From: Blasia pusilla
Lineage: Eukaryota; Marchantiophyta; Marchantiopsida; Blasiales
Assembly (NCBI GenBank): GCA_050084515.1
Contig: CM114272.1
Location: forward strand, 21,080,001-21,144,000
Length of the DNA stretch: 64,000 nucleotides
Direction: 5' to 3'
Made by a program: the position numbers and the translations under genes
The notes under the pieces: generated by a model
Seen by the model: the letters and a program-made list of their open reading frames with translations, nothing else
Database searches by the model: none
What the model was told of the DNA's origin: nothing
Shown: positions 33,845 through 45,810 of the stretch, one piece after another
Position numbering within the stretch: the stretch's first letter is position 1
How the letters are laid out: the number at the start of each line of letters is the position of its first letter

Positions 33845-36454
33845 TCCGAACTCCGATGCACAAACTGTCTATCGGTGAATTCACCGTAGTTCACGCGTAT
33901 ATTAGGGTAGAGTGGAGTGGACGCGATGGGCGTAGATACCAAGGAGAGCGATACAGAAATTGTTCATTAGCCTGTAGAAACATTCCCCGGTCTAATCAAG
34001 CCCTCCCGCGATCACTGGCGCAATCTCCATGTCGTCAAGTGTGCATGCATTGACGCGAGAGAGAGAGAGACTGTTCTTATTGGTCAAGTGGAGCATGTCT
34101 TCGTCTGAGACAGTGCTGAGATGAGACTGGGATGCGACTGCTTGGATGGTGATAGAGACTGGGAAGAGTGAGTGCAAGGAAGAGGGAAATGTCATTCAGG
34201 GGTTCCCTATCATGACTGATGAATGTGACGAGGAAGAAGAGCTGCGATTCTCACGACGTCACGGTAAGAAGAAAAGAGCCAAACTCAGCTTCCAGAGAAT
34301 TCAATTCGGCCATCTAGGAGTCCACGATCCTCAAAAATGTGCACCGTACAAGTTTGACCAGCTGCAGGAAACGAGCAACCGTTCTAAGTAGTACCCTAGA
34401 AAAAAACCCACCCGTTCACGAGTGCCTAGCGACATCCCGACGTCTATCACAAACACCGACGGTGAACCAATGTCAGGGTAGAACCGTGCTAGGCGGAAGA
34501 AATTTAATATTACCCATTCAAAATTTTTAATCACCGGTCTACATACACTTCTTCGTATTTGAATCTAAACAACCGGCCGGATTCAGAAATATTAGAAAAT
34601 TTACCACTCTCTTCTGCAGACCGGAAATGGTTCTCACGAACCAGCGGTGAACACAGCCGTATACGCTACGATTTAGGTCCGATCTACATACTAGTACAGA
34701 CTTTGCATGCACGGGCAAAACTAATCATATTAGAGATTAAAATGTACAAATTTTATTCATGCATGGGAAATATTTTCTTGCTGTTGTCAATCATACAGAT
34801 TGACAACATATCACCATTTTTCGAAAAATGAAATGCTAGCTCGATACGTACCACGTATCAGAGACGGAACTCGATATATACCACATACCACTTCGCTACT
34901 TCACTGTAGCTGGTGTTTCGGCATAGCGCAGAGGCGAGCGTAGACAAGTACCAGTCCACATTGCCGTCGGAATGACTGCCGTGATCATGACCATGACCAT
35001 GACCATCTTCTCATCCGCTCGTCCAGGCACCGGTAATCTCCCTCTCCGTGCCCAGATCCTCAGGATCTGCAGGCTGTTGGCCGATCCAGTCGACGCGCAT
35101 GCATAAGCGTCCTATTCAAATATGGAATCCCTGGATATGTGAGCCCCCTACGAACATCGCTCGATCAGAAACGAGCTCACCCAAAACGGGACCGATCCAG
35201 AGTCACCCCCTCCGAACCGCCCGTCTATCGACAACCGTAGCTCTTGGATGGAGCCCTGCGCACATAGATGCCACCTCTCGCCTCAATATCCCACCCTGCC
35301 AACAAACAGGGCATGCATGCAAGTATTCACCCCTGGCACCCACTGCGCGTGATGTCTTCGCTCAAAATAGTTAATCCAGGTTTATCAGGTAACTTGGGAG
35401 ACGTTAGTCTGCTCCTAAATTCCTAATCTCGTAGCTGCAGCATTCCTAAGTGGTTCGCTATAGTGGAAGATGCGCGATTCACAAGTCTGGAGCGCGCGGA
35501 CCTCGTACTTGCTCCGGTTTCGGACATCCAGAGGTTACTTAACTCGAGGATGGTTACTCAATATGTTAGTATCATTATGGTGGGAAAGTGCCTACCTGGG
35601 TTTGAACATCCGATCTATGAGACGAGTCCTTAGATAATTTGGGTTAGATTTTAGGTGTCAAGTTCCAGGTGGTAACTCAAATTATCTTAATTGGGTGATT
35701 TAAATTGCCCAATTTTCTTACTTAGTACATTATGATATGATGATACGATGAAACGTAGATAAGATGTACTATATTGCTAACCCCCATATGGGAGAAGTGC
35801 GCTCCCCTTGGCATTGCCAAAAAATTAGGAATTTTTGGCAAATCATCCTAATTTTTTGGCAAATCAGGAGACGTGATCACGTGCTTTTAGTACGTGTCTC
35901 TCGCAATTGTTGACCGACACATTTTAGGGTTATGTGATATCCACCGCAATAGTTTATGACGGGTTTTTTCAACGTTTTCAAATTTTTGTCCTTATGACAA
36001 TTACGATTTTTTTGACCAGGGAAATTTGTCGATGAGATTGCCCTCTCAGTTCTCGAAGAATTTTCACGGGGAGCAAGGCTGCCTTTAGGGTTTTAAATCT
36101 TGCGAGGAGCTTGCAGAGTACACCGTGTTTATTCCTCATGCCCAAATCAGAAACTCCCAAAGTCATTGTGCTCACGACAACCCCTTGCTCACGTAAGGTG
36201 AGCTCTTACATCCACTTTGCATACATGCATTTACACAAGCCATTGAGGTTTGAGCTTTTGAGGTTTATTGATGTGTATAGATGGTTACAAGTGTATATCT
36301 CTAAAGTAGGTTGTGTAAGAGTCTCCGAGCTCTACTGAATTGTTCATGCATGATATTTTTGTGATGTCTATGTAGTAGAATGTAGCTCTCCTACTCTGAC
36401 AAGTCGTTTTGCTCCTTGCATTCCACATACTTGGCTATGCTTCATGCATTCCAG
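33845..36454. other. No recognised gene
   Basis: Several open frames of 60-110 codons (for example 34146-34391, with an acidic then basic stretch, and 35048-35374) lack any domain or splice support. A short CATGAC repeat lies at about 34985-35010. A hairpin with 15-nt arms (GCCAAAAAATTAGGA and its complement) spans 35816-35860. Confidence 0.35.
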
Positions 36455-36475
36455 CACTAGTAGAAAACCCCCCTC
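36455..36475 (+). repeat. CACTA transposon terminal inverted repeat, left end
   Basis: CACTAGTAGAAAACCCCCC is a standard plant CACTA (En/Spm) terminus. It is followed by subterminal TGACT/AGTCA motifs (36478-36545, continuing at 37195-37450). The three bases before it are CAG. Confidence 0.75.
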
Positions 36476-36552
36476 TGGATGACTCAAAAAAATGACTGGA
36501 TTTTATTCAAACTGGGGCTATGAGACTCAGTAATTACTTAACCAGACTATAG

Positions 36553-37191
36553 TGTCGTGCGCATACACATCGCTACACAACATACATCGTTGTCATCGAA
36601 CACACACACAAACACACACGACCCATGCTAACTCATGGCATCCATACACAGAGGCGAGAAGTACCAAAATATCTCCAATAAAGTAAGATCCAATCTCTAT
36701 CTACACCATCTCACACCATAGCTCTCAAAGGTGTGCACACTCTCTCATGTTAAACCAAACCCACTCTCCTAATGAGAGGCTTGGGTTACACTCACAAGGC
36801 AAGGGACCATAGCTCCGCCGCCTCATGCCAAGAGGTTCAACAAAAAGAGAATGAGCTCTCAATCTCTCTCTCCTTGAGGTATACCCCTCCCCTCTCCCAA
36901 GCTCTCTCCATGGTAACCTATGCTCCCAAGTCACCTCCTTGGCTCTTGACCTGATGTAGGAGATCAAGGGCCACTTACCAAAAATATAAAGTAAACTATC
37001 CCCAACATGGAAATTTACCCGAAATAGTAAGTTTCTCTATATGGCTCCAAATGAGCTGAAACGAAGGGGAAACCTGCTCTCTCAGGTTTCCCGGGGCCTC
37101 AGCAGGTCATTCTCAACCTCCTGGGCCTGTCCTCCACTACTCGTGAAGACGCTCTGCTAGATCCCACCGATCTATTCTAACAGTCGTGACA
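36553..37191. repeat. LTR-like unit (copy 3), probably a solo LTR
   Basis: It starts TGTCGTGCGCATACACATCG and ends AACAGTCGTGACA, giving TG...CA ends and 639 bp. It splits the TGACT-motif subterminal region of the left CACTA arm, which shows it was inserted there. Related pieces are at 5482-6110 (start and end), 8165-8540 (middle) and 59850-60053 (3' part). No 5-bp target duplication is visible (TATAG before, ATAAT after). Confidence 0.55.
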
Positions 37192-37194
37192 ATA

Positions 37195-37460
37195 ATCATA
37201 CAAATTTCTCATAGTCGTATAAGTTATTATTGAAACCGAGGGTAGTCATATCTTAGTCTCATTTTTGATACTCAACATAGTCACTAAATCTAACTTCACC
37301 TAGTCATTTTTTATGACTAGACGAGTCATAGAGAACGACTGGATAAGTAATAAAGAATGATTGGATGAGTCATAAAGATTTACTTTGAAAGACTACTCTG
37401 AGTACTAATCAATAATGACTAGACAAGTTATAAAAGAATGATTGTGAGTCATTAAAATGA
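37195..37460. repeat. CACTA subterminal repeats
   Basis: Many copies of TGACTNG / AGTCAT in both orientations, for example ATGACTAGACGAGTCAT, spaced 15-30 nt apart. Such arrays are the transposase-binding subterminal regions of CACTA elements. Similar motifs occur at 42910-43110 and 55830-55920. Confidence 0.65.
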
Positions 37461-38348
37461 CTTGTCCATGCCATTTACAATCCTATTATATGAAACATGC
37501 AAAACATATGACACAAACAAACCATGTCATTCATGTATGACAGTGTTGCTTTATTGCAGACAAATATTTACATCACATTGGCATTTACAATCCATTTTGT
37601 ATCCATGATAACCCCAACATATGAATGAATCCTTCCTACATATGAGTGACTTGATGGTTGCCTTCTCTCTTACATCCAAGAAAGGAGAACCCTGCTCTAA
37701 TTCCTAATGCTACCAACTCCGTGTGAGATCATTCAAGCACATTAATCATGTACCAACCCACACCCGTTTATCTGATCAGTTTTCACAGTCAGAAATGCTT
37801 GTCTATTAAAATTTAGAGGTAGCAAATGCTTCTTACATCCAAGTGTGGCCACATGTCCAAAGATTCCTAGTGTATCCATTCACCCTCAAATGGACTATCT
37901 ACTTACATTAGAAGATAGCCTAGTGAATGGCAAATGATGCATTGTATGAAAAATGGAGACTTACATTCAAATAAGGCCCAAGTTCACGGAGTTTACCTGA
38001 TCAATGGAAAAACACAAAATCTACTTCTGAGTACAGAATATCCCTTTGATAGACTCAAAAATCTGACATGACGTTACAAGTACATCTCAATTGCCACACT
38101 AAAAAAATGGAAACACAAACATCAAGTTCCTCTACTTTTGAGTACAAAAGTTACAAGAACATGGAAATGGCCACACTCAAAACTGGTTGTCTATGGGAGG
38201 GTTCCTCTACTAATGAGTACAAAAACCCACTTCTGAATGTCTACACATCTAAAGACCTCCCCTCTAAATAGCTCAAAATTAAGACTAGAATTTACAAGTA
38301 CTCTTGAATGGCCACACTCAAAAAACTAAACACAAAACGAGCGTGGCC

Positions 38349-38798
38349 CTACTTGTGAGAAGGCATAACAAGATGAGATGGCCATAATACCATACTATCA
38401 AGTAAATCTCCAACATAGATCTGCAGTGGATCGTCATCCATATTTGGAAATGGAAAAACATATTTCTTCTTGCAGACCTGTGTCAAATGGAAAACTGAAT
38501 GCCCATTTGGAATGTCACGTCCATGGAAGGTAGAACATCCATCATGCAAGATGCCATAACCTACAACCACAGAAGGGTTTTCCCGTGACATCAACTGCTG
38601 CAAAGGAGGTATAATAGATTTGAGCTTTGACTTGGTAGCTTCTCGGGTCTTGTTCCTAAGTGTCGCTCTTCTCACCACTGTTGGCTTTTGCAGAAGATCC
38701 ACATGATCCATATCCATTGGTCCACCACTCTCCACCATCCCTGCATTTTCCTCGTTCTCCTCTGAAAATTTAGTGGCCTCCAAATTGCATCTCCGCAA
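38349..38798 (-). pseudogene. CACTA second-gene C-terminal exon (DUF8039-like), left arm
   Basis: The C-terminal part reads VVVGYGILHDGCSTFHGRDI, NGHSVFHLTQV, FPFPNMDDDPLQIYVGDLLD, SMVLWPSHLV. This is the small C-terminal domain often found on plant CACTA second-gene products. It is colinear with the plus-strand copy at 54159-54428 (VLGSGIISGFGGKETFHGKD, then DALGSTMIWPEMHM). The frame is open, but neighbouring exons are damaged. Confidence 0.6.
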
Positions 38799-39068
38799 TG
38801 TCCTACCTGGCGTTTGCCTAGAATGATCAGGGCCTCATCTATGCTCTCTACAATCACAATTAACAAAATATTAACCACCCTTTCAAATAGATCATGATTG
38901 AAAATCAACTTCAAAGTACAGTGCAAATGACCACTCTCAACTCACATACTTGAATTCAAAGGTTCACCTGCAATGACAGTACCATTAACGTCCCTTTTTC
39001 TTTGGACAAGTTGGTGCAATGCCAATAGATGGTTCTAGTCCTCTTACTGTCTAAACACCCTTGCCAAC

Positions 39069-39452
39069 CTATGGAAGAATTGGAGGCGATGGCACAATAG
39101 TGACCAGCTTCGGAGAGGGTGCACTCTCCCCTGAAGGCGGTATTGTGATTGGGTGAGGAGAGGATACACTCAATGGCATACAGGCAGGTGCTCCACTAGG
39201 ATTAGGGTCTGGATCACTTACTCCATGAGGAGAGGATACAAGTCTTGGATTTTCAGATCTATCCCTGGAACCTCTTACATCCTCACGGTCCCTTCTCAAG
39301 CTTATGGAAATCAATTCCATCAATTTTGTGAAGTTATGTTCTTGATTAGCAATAGCCCTCTGTATGTTTTCCTCTACCACATCCAAGGGTCCGGAGAATG
39401 CATCCATGCAATCAATTATGTAAGTCGCAGACTCAGGCAACAACTCCTCCAT
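39069..39452 (-). pseudogene. CACTA second-gene linker/coil exon, left arm
   Basis: A helical stretch (EENIQRAIANQEHNFTKLME) followed by a Pro/Ser-rich tail (SSPHPITIPPSGESAPSPKL). It occupies the same relative position as the plus-strand exon at 52028-52300, which has a similar helix (EKKWSADLDDVKSEMERQNK) and tail. Function unknown. Confidence 0.45.
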
Positions 39453-39792
39453 GGACTTTAATCATGCAGAGATCTCTGTCAGCTCAGATGATCCTGCAGC
39501 CTGAAACACAAGACCATGATCTCACTCTATTTCAACACGCATCTACAAGAAACACACTAGAGTCTATTCAACTCTATAGCAACCAGATGTCTATACCTGC
39601 TTGGACACTGTAGTTGTATCATGACTCCTTTGGTTCTTTGCCTCCTCATGCACCTACGCCTTAGAAGGGATTTGCCCCTTCTCTTTTCTCTACAAGATAT
39701 ATTACACCAACCAAATTTAGTGCATCAAACACCGGCCCAAGCCAAAACTATATGATGGTAAAGGAAATTATTGATGGCTCCTTCAATGTTAT

Positions 39793-40065
39793 TCATACTA
39801 GGCGCTCTGCGATTGGTGCATTCCCTTTTCTCCTTGCAGGGTTTGGATTGGTCATCGATGCCCGTGCCTTGGACATTTGCTCACTCTTTGTCTTCGCACT
39901 CTCGCTCATGAAGTGCGTTAGTAATCTTCCCCATTGGTTGGGGTCTATGTGAGGTGGTGGGGCCACTTTCTTGCCTCTTCCATCTTCTTTCCATGTCTGA
40001 CGTAATCTAAATCTCTCCGTCCTGAGTATTTGTTGTGTATATTCCTCCAAACATGGAACAGCCAC
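39793..40065 (-). pseudogene. En/Spm 'Ptta'-type domain, left arm
   Basis: The key block HIDPNQWGRLLTHFMSESAK, then SEQMSKARASM, matches the plus-strand copy at 51132-51533 (ESWGRLVDYWLSEEGK, then VEKMVRARS). It is the W..L..yW.s..g...s...r.nR signature of the plant En/Spm-type transposase accessory family. Sequence upstream on the minus strand (40066-40380) has stops. Confidence 0.65.
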
Positions 40066-40459
40066 TCCATTGCCATTGTTTCCAACATACTCCTATCTAG
40101 CAGAAATATCACTCGACACTGAATACCAATCACCAGAGTGTTGGTCTAAAAAATTCACAATGGAAATGTCAAGCCATCGCAACACCTCTGCTCTGAAATC
40201 TGCATGCCACCTACTCTTTCCTTATAAAGTTGTGGTGATCCAACCAAATTTGTTTACACCCACTATGACGACCTTCATCCCCTCGTCACGCACACTGCTC
40301 TCAGTAACTGAGTTCGGTGCGTATGATGTCCCTACGTTTCCCTTTGCAAGCCTAAAGTCATATAGTTTGTTGCACACATGAGTAACTTGAGTCAACCATC
40401 CATTCCACTTTGCAAATCTGAGAGCCTACAAACAGACTTCCACATCCATGTCAAGTCAC

Positions 40460-41970
40460 TTACAAGTTACTTTGGCTACGAGGAAGAAATTTTCCATATA
40501 GGGAAGATACTTCTATATATATATATGACTTGGTATTACATGTACCCTTTGTCATTTGCACTCCTTGAGTTGGTCCTAGCCCCAACCATTGGGGCAATCC
40601 ATACATGTTTGGAGTGCTATTCTCAAGTCCATAAAGGACATGGCTTGTTCCAAACTGATCTTGACTATTTGGCACCGCATGATAGGGTCCCTCATTGTAG
40701 TTGGAGAATCCACCCTGCATAGAGTCTACACATGACATATATGTCAGAGTACCACATACACATCAGACAACCTTCCTACCATCATCTTATGATATATCAT
40801 ATATAATGAAAGAGGAACTAGAGAATGCAAATGGAAAGATTCTTACCCTTACCACCCTTGCCCCGTTGGACAATATCCACTGTATAACAAACTTGGCTTG
40901 GAGTTCCATGCATAGGGTCCATCTCTACCACCTTGAGACATGCCAGCCTGTGCCTGTCCACTGTATTGTACACCCACTTGCTATTTTCCATGAATACGAT
41001 TGTCAAGTACACGCCCATGTGCAACATCCCTTGGCTAAGTACTTTGCCCCCCAAGCGTCCCTTTCTGCTAAGTGCCCCACATACTCTGGATTAGAGAGAG
41101 TGCCTTTGAATGATCCTACATATGGACACAATTGTAGACACACATTTTGTGTAATTGAAACATGGAAATTACCTACCTCTTCTTTCCCCCAACAGTTGAT
41201 GGACAAGGCTCCTAAGGAGCTGGAAGCTTATCTGAGCCCGATTGATCGTCTTCTCCAAAGTTTGCAACAAACTGTGGATCACAAGTGGGAGACTCTTCAC
41301 CTCCAGTGTGAGCATCAATGTCATCAGAAGATTCTTCCATAGGTGGAAATACCTTCCCAAGCAATCGAGAGCTCCTTCTCTTCGGTCCACTATGGAGAGT
41401 CTCTCTCTTTGCACGTCATGGGGCACGCACTTGCCTAGAACAAGCCTCCGCGCTGCACATGAGGATAAGTTATTTCAAAAACATGAAACTAAGCACAATG
41501 CTTTTGATTCATTCATAAAGGCTCAAACCTGAATGCTCAATATGTCAAAGCTTACAATTCAACGCCTCTCCATTTCAGTTCTTCCGCCAATTCCTTAAGG
41601 CATCTATTCACATAAGCATCGCGGACCTCCACAAGGTCACACATTTCATTACAATTTTCCTACCTATTTGACAAAAATACCATATTTGATGTGTTATACG
41701 CTCCAATGCACACAATCACTATCCGGGAATCATATTTTACTAAGTCAGTTTCCAATAGACAACCTGCATGTCCCATGAACCCATACCCAATGACCACACA
41801 CACCAAACAAACATTTCTTTATGAACCCTTGGCATCATTAAGTTCCTCTGCAATCTCAATATTGCCTTCCCATCTTTCTACCCTTATCAATGATACATAT
41901 TGACTACCGACAATCGTGACATGTTGAACTGTTCTACTAGGAGCTTCAAAAGCCCCATGGCCATCTAAAC
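40460..41970 (-). pseudogene. Decayed middle of the left CACTA arm
   Basis: The piece at 40738-40460 is Gly/Asn/Pro-rich (YGLPQWLGLGPTQG) and may match the Pro/Gln-rich piece at about 50500-50650. Frames at 40818-41426 on the minus strand are open but unrecognised. Plus-strand frames over the same region are longer (40701-41342) but have no domain. Confidence 0.35.
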
Positions 41971-42470
41971 TGAACTCTAGAGTATTACTTGATACCCTAC
42001 GATTCCTCGCCCGCTTGTGGCACACTACATGCCATCTTGGCGATTCCTCCACGTCTAGGAAAAAAGCCTATTCAACTTGACTAGGGAAAAAAAAGGTTCA
42101 AACCACTCAAGCATCATTTGCCTGAAGTTTGCTAGTAAGAAACCATCATTTTCACGCTTCATTGTAGGTCTGGCCCCACCCAAGTCACACCCAAGTCCCT
42201 TTCATGAGAATGATAGGATTGGTTGTGTTCCTGTAGTCCAATTTTCATATGTCACTTAGCTCTCCTATGTATCCCATTTGCATCCATCCTCTATCTTGGT
42301 CATTGCTCATTTGCTCGAATACAATTTTTAACACTGAATCATATATGACAAAAGGACCGTCACTTTGATCTACCACACAGAAGTGGTTTCCATAGGCTCG
42401 CATTCTCTTGTAGGCTAAGACCAATATTTGAGGTGGAGTAGACAAAAGATAGACATCCCGGTCCATATCT
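41970..42470 (-). pseudogene. TNP2 C-terminal DUF4216-like segment, left arm
   Basis: From 42466 downward the minus strand reads LAYKRMRAYGNHFCVVD, later GFLLANFRQM and EESPRWHVVCHKRARNRRV. The right arm gives KVRSYKSMKAYGNHFRVEG, GFLFANLRSC and GGWKVVMKKEARTRGV in the same order. At least two stops and frame changes interrupt it. TNP2 transposase sequence upstream of this domain is absent on the left arm. Confidence 0.65.
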
Positions 42471-43189
42471 GGGTGTAGTGCAGACTGCTCCCGGATTGCC
42501 CCTCGAACCCCTTATGAAAATGATGGAAAAACCCCTACACCACAGATATCGATCGATATCTGGTGAGCCACATAGTAAAAAAGAAATTCATCACCCAGCT
42601 GAATGCAACATCATGTAGGCTCAAGTCATCCAAGGTTTACTTACCTCCACCATGGTTGTATTACACTAGTGTTTCGCAACACATATTTATGAGCCATCTG
42701 CCAAATATGCCTGGGCAACTGCAAGGGGAAACCTTTGCCTTGAAGAACTTCACCTATCACTCCTTCATCTTCCTCAATGTGCCATATCTTGGCCTTAACA
42801 TGTTCAAACCCTGCCATATACTATGTCAAATATCCCAAGGTCTCGTGCGAAATGTAGCCCATTGCTATATTGGCCTCAGGCATGTATCATTAGAAGAAAT
42901 GTGTGGTTTTTATGACTAGGCTTTAAATAACTCGCTGAAAGAATGACTCAAAGTATGACTAAAATGGTTTAGTCCTAAAATTTATGTTTGCACAACTCAC
43001 ATAGTCATCTGCTCATTACTAAAGTAGTTATCAATACCCTGTGGTCAAAATTAGTCGTACTTGTTTCACTTGGCGAATAATACTGAGTCATAAACAATGA
43101 CTAATGTATTTTAGTGATCTCATCCTCCAATGTTACCATGATTTTTTTTTTTATTGTTTGGATATATATATATATATTGCATTCCTAGG

Positions 43190-44580
43190 ATTGGGTTGTG
43201 CCTCTGGGAAAAAATTGAACATTCTCAGACCCTTGGTTCAGGCAGGAAGGTACTAAAAGAGGACTCAAGAATAAAGAGGAGGAATTTGGGTTGAATTGTT
43301 CAACGTCTCTCTGCCATTTTCATCTTAACATGAACGTATCTTCTCTTCCCACCATTGGATGGTGCCATACATTGGCACAAGCCAAGGTCTGACATCCCTC
43401 CACGTCTTAAATGGTTCAGATTTGCCTGTTAGCTCTCCATGCTGAAACCAAAAATGGAAGACCAATTTTAGGGTTTACGATTTTTAATTCCATGTGTGAG
43501 TAGTCATTTGGAGTTTTTTTATTTTTCCCTGTGTTCCTCAAGTAGGGGTGCCACCCTGGGAAAAGTTTGATAATTTTTGGGCCCCTTGTGGAGGGTAGAG
43601 GGTAGAAAAAGAGGGGTCAAGAAGGAGGAAGAGGGCCTTGAGTAGGATTCTTTCAGTCCTTGTGGCATTTTCATGTTACCATGGAGTTAAATTTTCTTCC
43701 CACCATTGGATGGTGCTGAAATGTGGCACTAGCCAAGGTCTGACATCCCTCCACATCTGCAACAATTCAGATGTGCCAGTTAACTCTCCATGCTGAAACC
43801 AAAACTGGAAGACCAATTTTAGGGTTTACGATTATTAATTCCATGTGTGAGTGGTCATTTGAGCTTTTTTCTTTTGCCTTGTGTTTTTGGAGTAGGGGTT
43901 CCATCCTGTGAAAAGTTTCAGGATTTTTGGGCCCCTTGTGGAGGGTGGAGGGTAGAAAAAGAGGGGTCAAGAAGGAGAAAGAGGGCCTTAAGTAGGATTC
44001 TTTCGAGTCCTTGTGGCATTTTCATGTTACCATGGACTTAAATGTTTCTTCCCACCATTGGATGGTGCTGAAATGTGGCACTAGCCAAGGTCTAACATCC
44101 CTCCACATCTGCAACGGTTCAGATGTGCTAGTTAGATCTCCATGTTGAAACAAAAAATGGAAGACTTGTTTTAGGGTTTACGATTTCTAATTCCATGTGT
44201 GAGCGGTAATTTGAACTTTTTTCTCTTGCCCTGTGTTCCTGGAGTAGGGATTCCACCCTTGGAAAATTTTCATGATTTTTGGGCCCCTTGTGGAGGGTGA
44301 AGGGTAGAAAAAGAGGGGTCAAGAAGGAGGAAGAGGGCCTTGAGTAGGATTCTTTCGAGTCCTTGTGGCATTTTCATGTAACCATGAAGTTAACTTTTCT
44401 TCCCACAATTGGATGGTGCTGAAATGTGACACTAGGCAAGGTCTCACATTTCTCCACATCTCTAATGGTTCAGATGTGCCAGTTAGATCTCAAGGCTGAA
44501 ACCAAAAATGGAAGACTAGTTTTAGGGTTTACGATTTTTAATTACATATGTGAGTGGTCAATTTAAGTTTTTTCTTCTAC
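43190..44580. repeat. Four-unit, 351-bp tandem repeat with telo-boxes
   Basis: The marker CTTCCCAC(C/A)ATTGGATGGT begins at 43345, 43696, 44048 and 44399, giving periods of 351, 352 and 351 nt. Each unit carries TTAGGGTTT (43468, 43819, 44171, 44522), the plant telo-box on the complementary strand. The first unit is the most diverged and the last is truncated. Minus-strand frames such as 43767-43970 and 44128-44322 are the same repeat read twice and are not genes. Confidence 0.92.
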
Positions 44581-45510
44581 CCTATCTTCTTGACGTTGAT
44601 GTGCATGTTTTCAAAAAATTTCATTATTTATGGACTCTCTGGTCATGAGGAGTGCCAAGACTTGTTTAAAGAAACTTGTTACACCTGTTTTGCGAACTAT
44701 GATTTGTAGTGATAACACGAGTGATAGTCAAAGAAAATTTTTTGGTCTCATGTGCACAGTACGGGTCACCGATTTCACAATAATGTGTCCATTTTGCGGA
44801 ACATCTTCAACGTAGTATCGGACATCGAAAAGAGGTTAGTTATAGAGGCATAGTACGCAGTTAAATTTTTTTCCATATCATACCCAGGGCTGACTTGGAT
44901 GCATTGTGACTGATGTGGCATGGGAGGAAATGTTGATGGATGATGTGGCATGGAATTTTGACGTTTGGGAACTTGCGGGTATGGTGTGTTTCGCGGGAGA
45001 GAGTGAGAGCGCAGAGAATGTACGGGAGTGGGAAGTTCGGAGTTTCATTGAGTGGGGAGTGGGAAGTCCAGAGTTTAGGGGAATGGAAAGGTTGGTGTGG
45101 AATCTTGTGTCTTTCCACTCCATCATCGCAATCTGCACACTGGTGATGAAGAGGCTTCAACCTCACAACCTCGGTGTGTAAACTGAAGATTGTTTGACCT
45201 TGCTGGCCGTTGTGAGTTTTTTTCTCTCTCGGTGCAGCTGGAATTTGTGGCCATCCCGTATGAATGACCCACACTTTGGGGATTTTTAGTTTAAGTGCGG
45301 AAAATCTCCATAAGGCATCACATAATGTTGTTGTTTCTTTTGTTCTTCCACTTGTTTCGTGTCTGATATCGTAATCTTGACGTCGGAAAGCAATTCATTT
45401 TTTAATTCATAGCAGCTATCAAGTTTCTTTCTTTTCCCGTGTATGGGCAGGTGCGGCTCAGTGCTTGCATTGGATCCGAGAGTCGCAGGTGGCCTATAGA
45501 GCTTTGAAGG
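44581..45510. other. Spacer between the tandem repeat and the right CACTA gene
   Basis: A 137-codon minus-strand frame (44861-45274) and overlapping plus-strand frames exist, but none has a recognisable domain. This may be the 5' leader of the right CACTA element. Confidence 0.3.
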
Positions 45511-45511
45511 A

Positions 45512-45548
45512 ATCATATAGATAACTCACGGTGAGTTATCTATATGAT
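45512..45548. repeat. Perfect 18-bp palindrome
   Basis: ATCATATAGATAACTCAC, one G, then its exact reverse complement GTGAGTTATCTATATGAT. It lies about 300 nt upstream of the TNP2 pseudogene. Confidence 0.95.
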
Positions 45549-45810
45549 CAGACAGATGTTTGAATCTACTTGCTTTCGATGGTTACCACAAGAGCCAACG
45601 TTAGGCAGATTTCATCAAATTGTTGATGGCATGCTAATTTTTGCTGGTTTTGAGTCACATGTTTGTTGTTCTTTGATCCAATTCATGTGATGAGGACCCC
45701 CACTACCTCCCATGTTAGATAGGACTTGAGTAATCCCCAAAGAATCATCGGGCATGATTGAAAGTTATGGCAAAGGGAATGTGCACAAGCTCATAGGCTC
45801 CAAAGAAAAA

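Larger units (their letters stand above)
36455..43116 (-). mobile_element. Left CACTA arm, 3' half in minus orientation
   Basis: Genes on the minus strand run toward the left terminus: DUF4216-like end of TNP2 (about 42470-41970), a Pro/Gln/Gly-rich segment (about 40740-40460), an En/Spm 'Ptta'-type domain (40065-39793), a coiled/linker exon (39452-39069) and a DUF8039-like exon (38798-38349). The catalytic TNP2 part is missing. Subterminal TGACT motifs recur at 42910-43110 and a CACTA-like end (minus strand CACTAAAATACATTAGTCAT) could end this arm at 43116, which would make it an internally deleted element. That inner end is uncertain. Confidence 0.6.

Noticed and set aside
33845-35400. Plus-strand ORFs 34146-34391 and 35048-35374 as genes
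   Set aside because: No domain, no splice context and composition like the surrounding spacer; kept only as unassigned sequence.
40701-41342. 213-codon plus-strand ORF with many His residues
   Set aside because: It runs antisense to the left CACTA arm, has no motif and is probably a chance frame.
43767-44322. Two similar minus-strand ORFs starting MTPLFLP
   Set aside because: They are the same part of two units of the 351-bp tandem repeat; other units carry disruptions.
43345-44420. CRISPR-like array
   Set aside because: The repeats are 351 bp and contiguous, without the short repeat/spacer pattern, in a plant genome.
44861-45274. 137-codon minus-strand ORF
   Set aside because: Overlaps equally long plus-strand frames, has no recognisable domain and lies in the leader of a decayed transposon.
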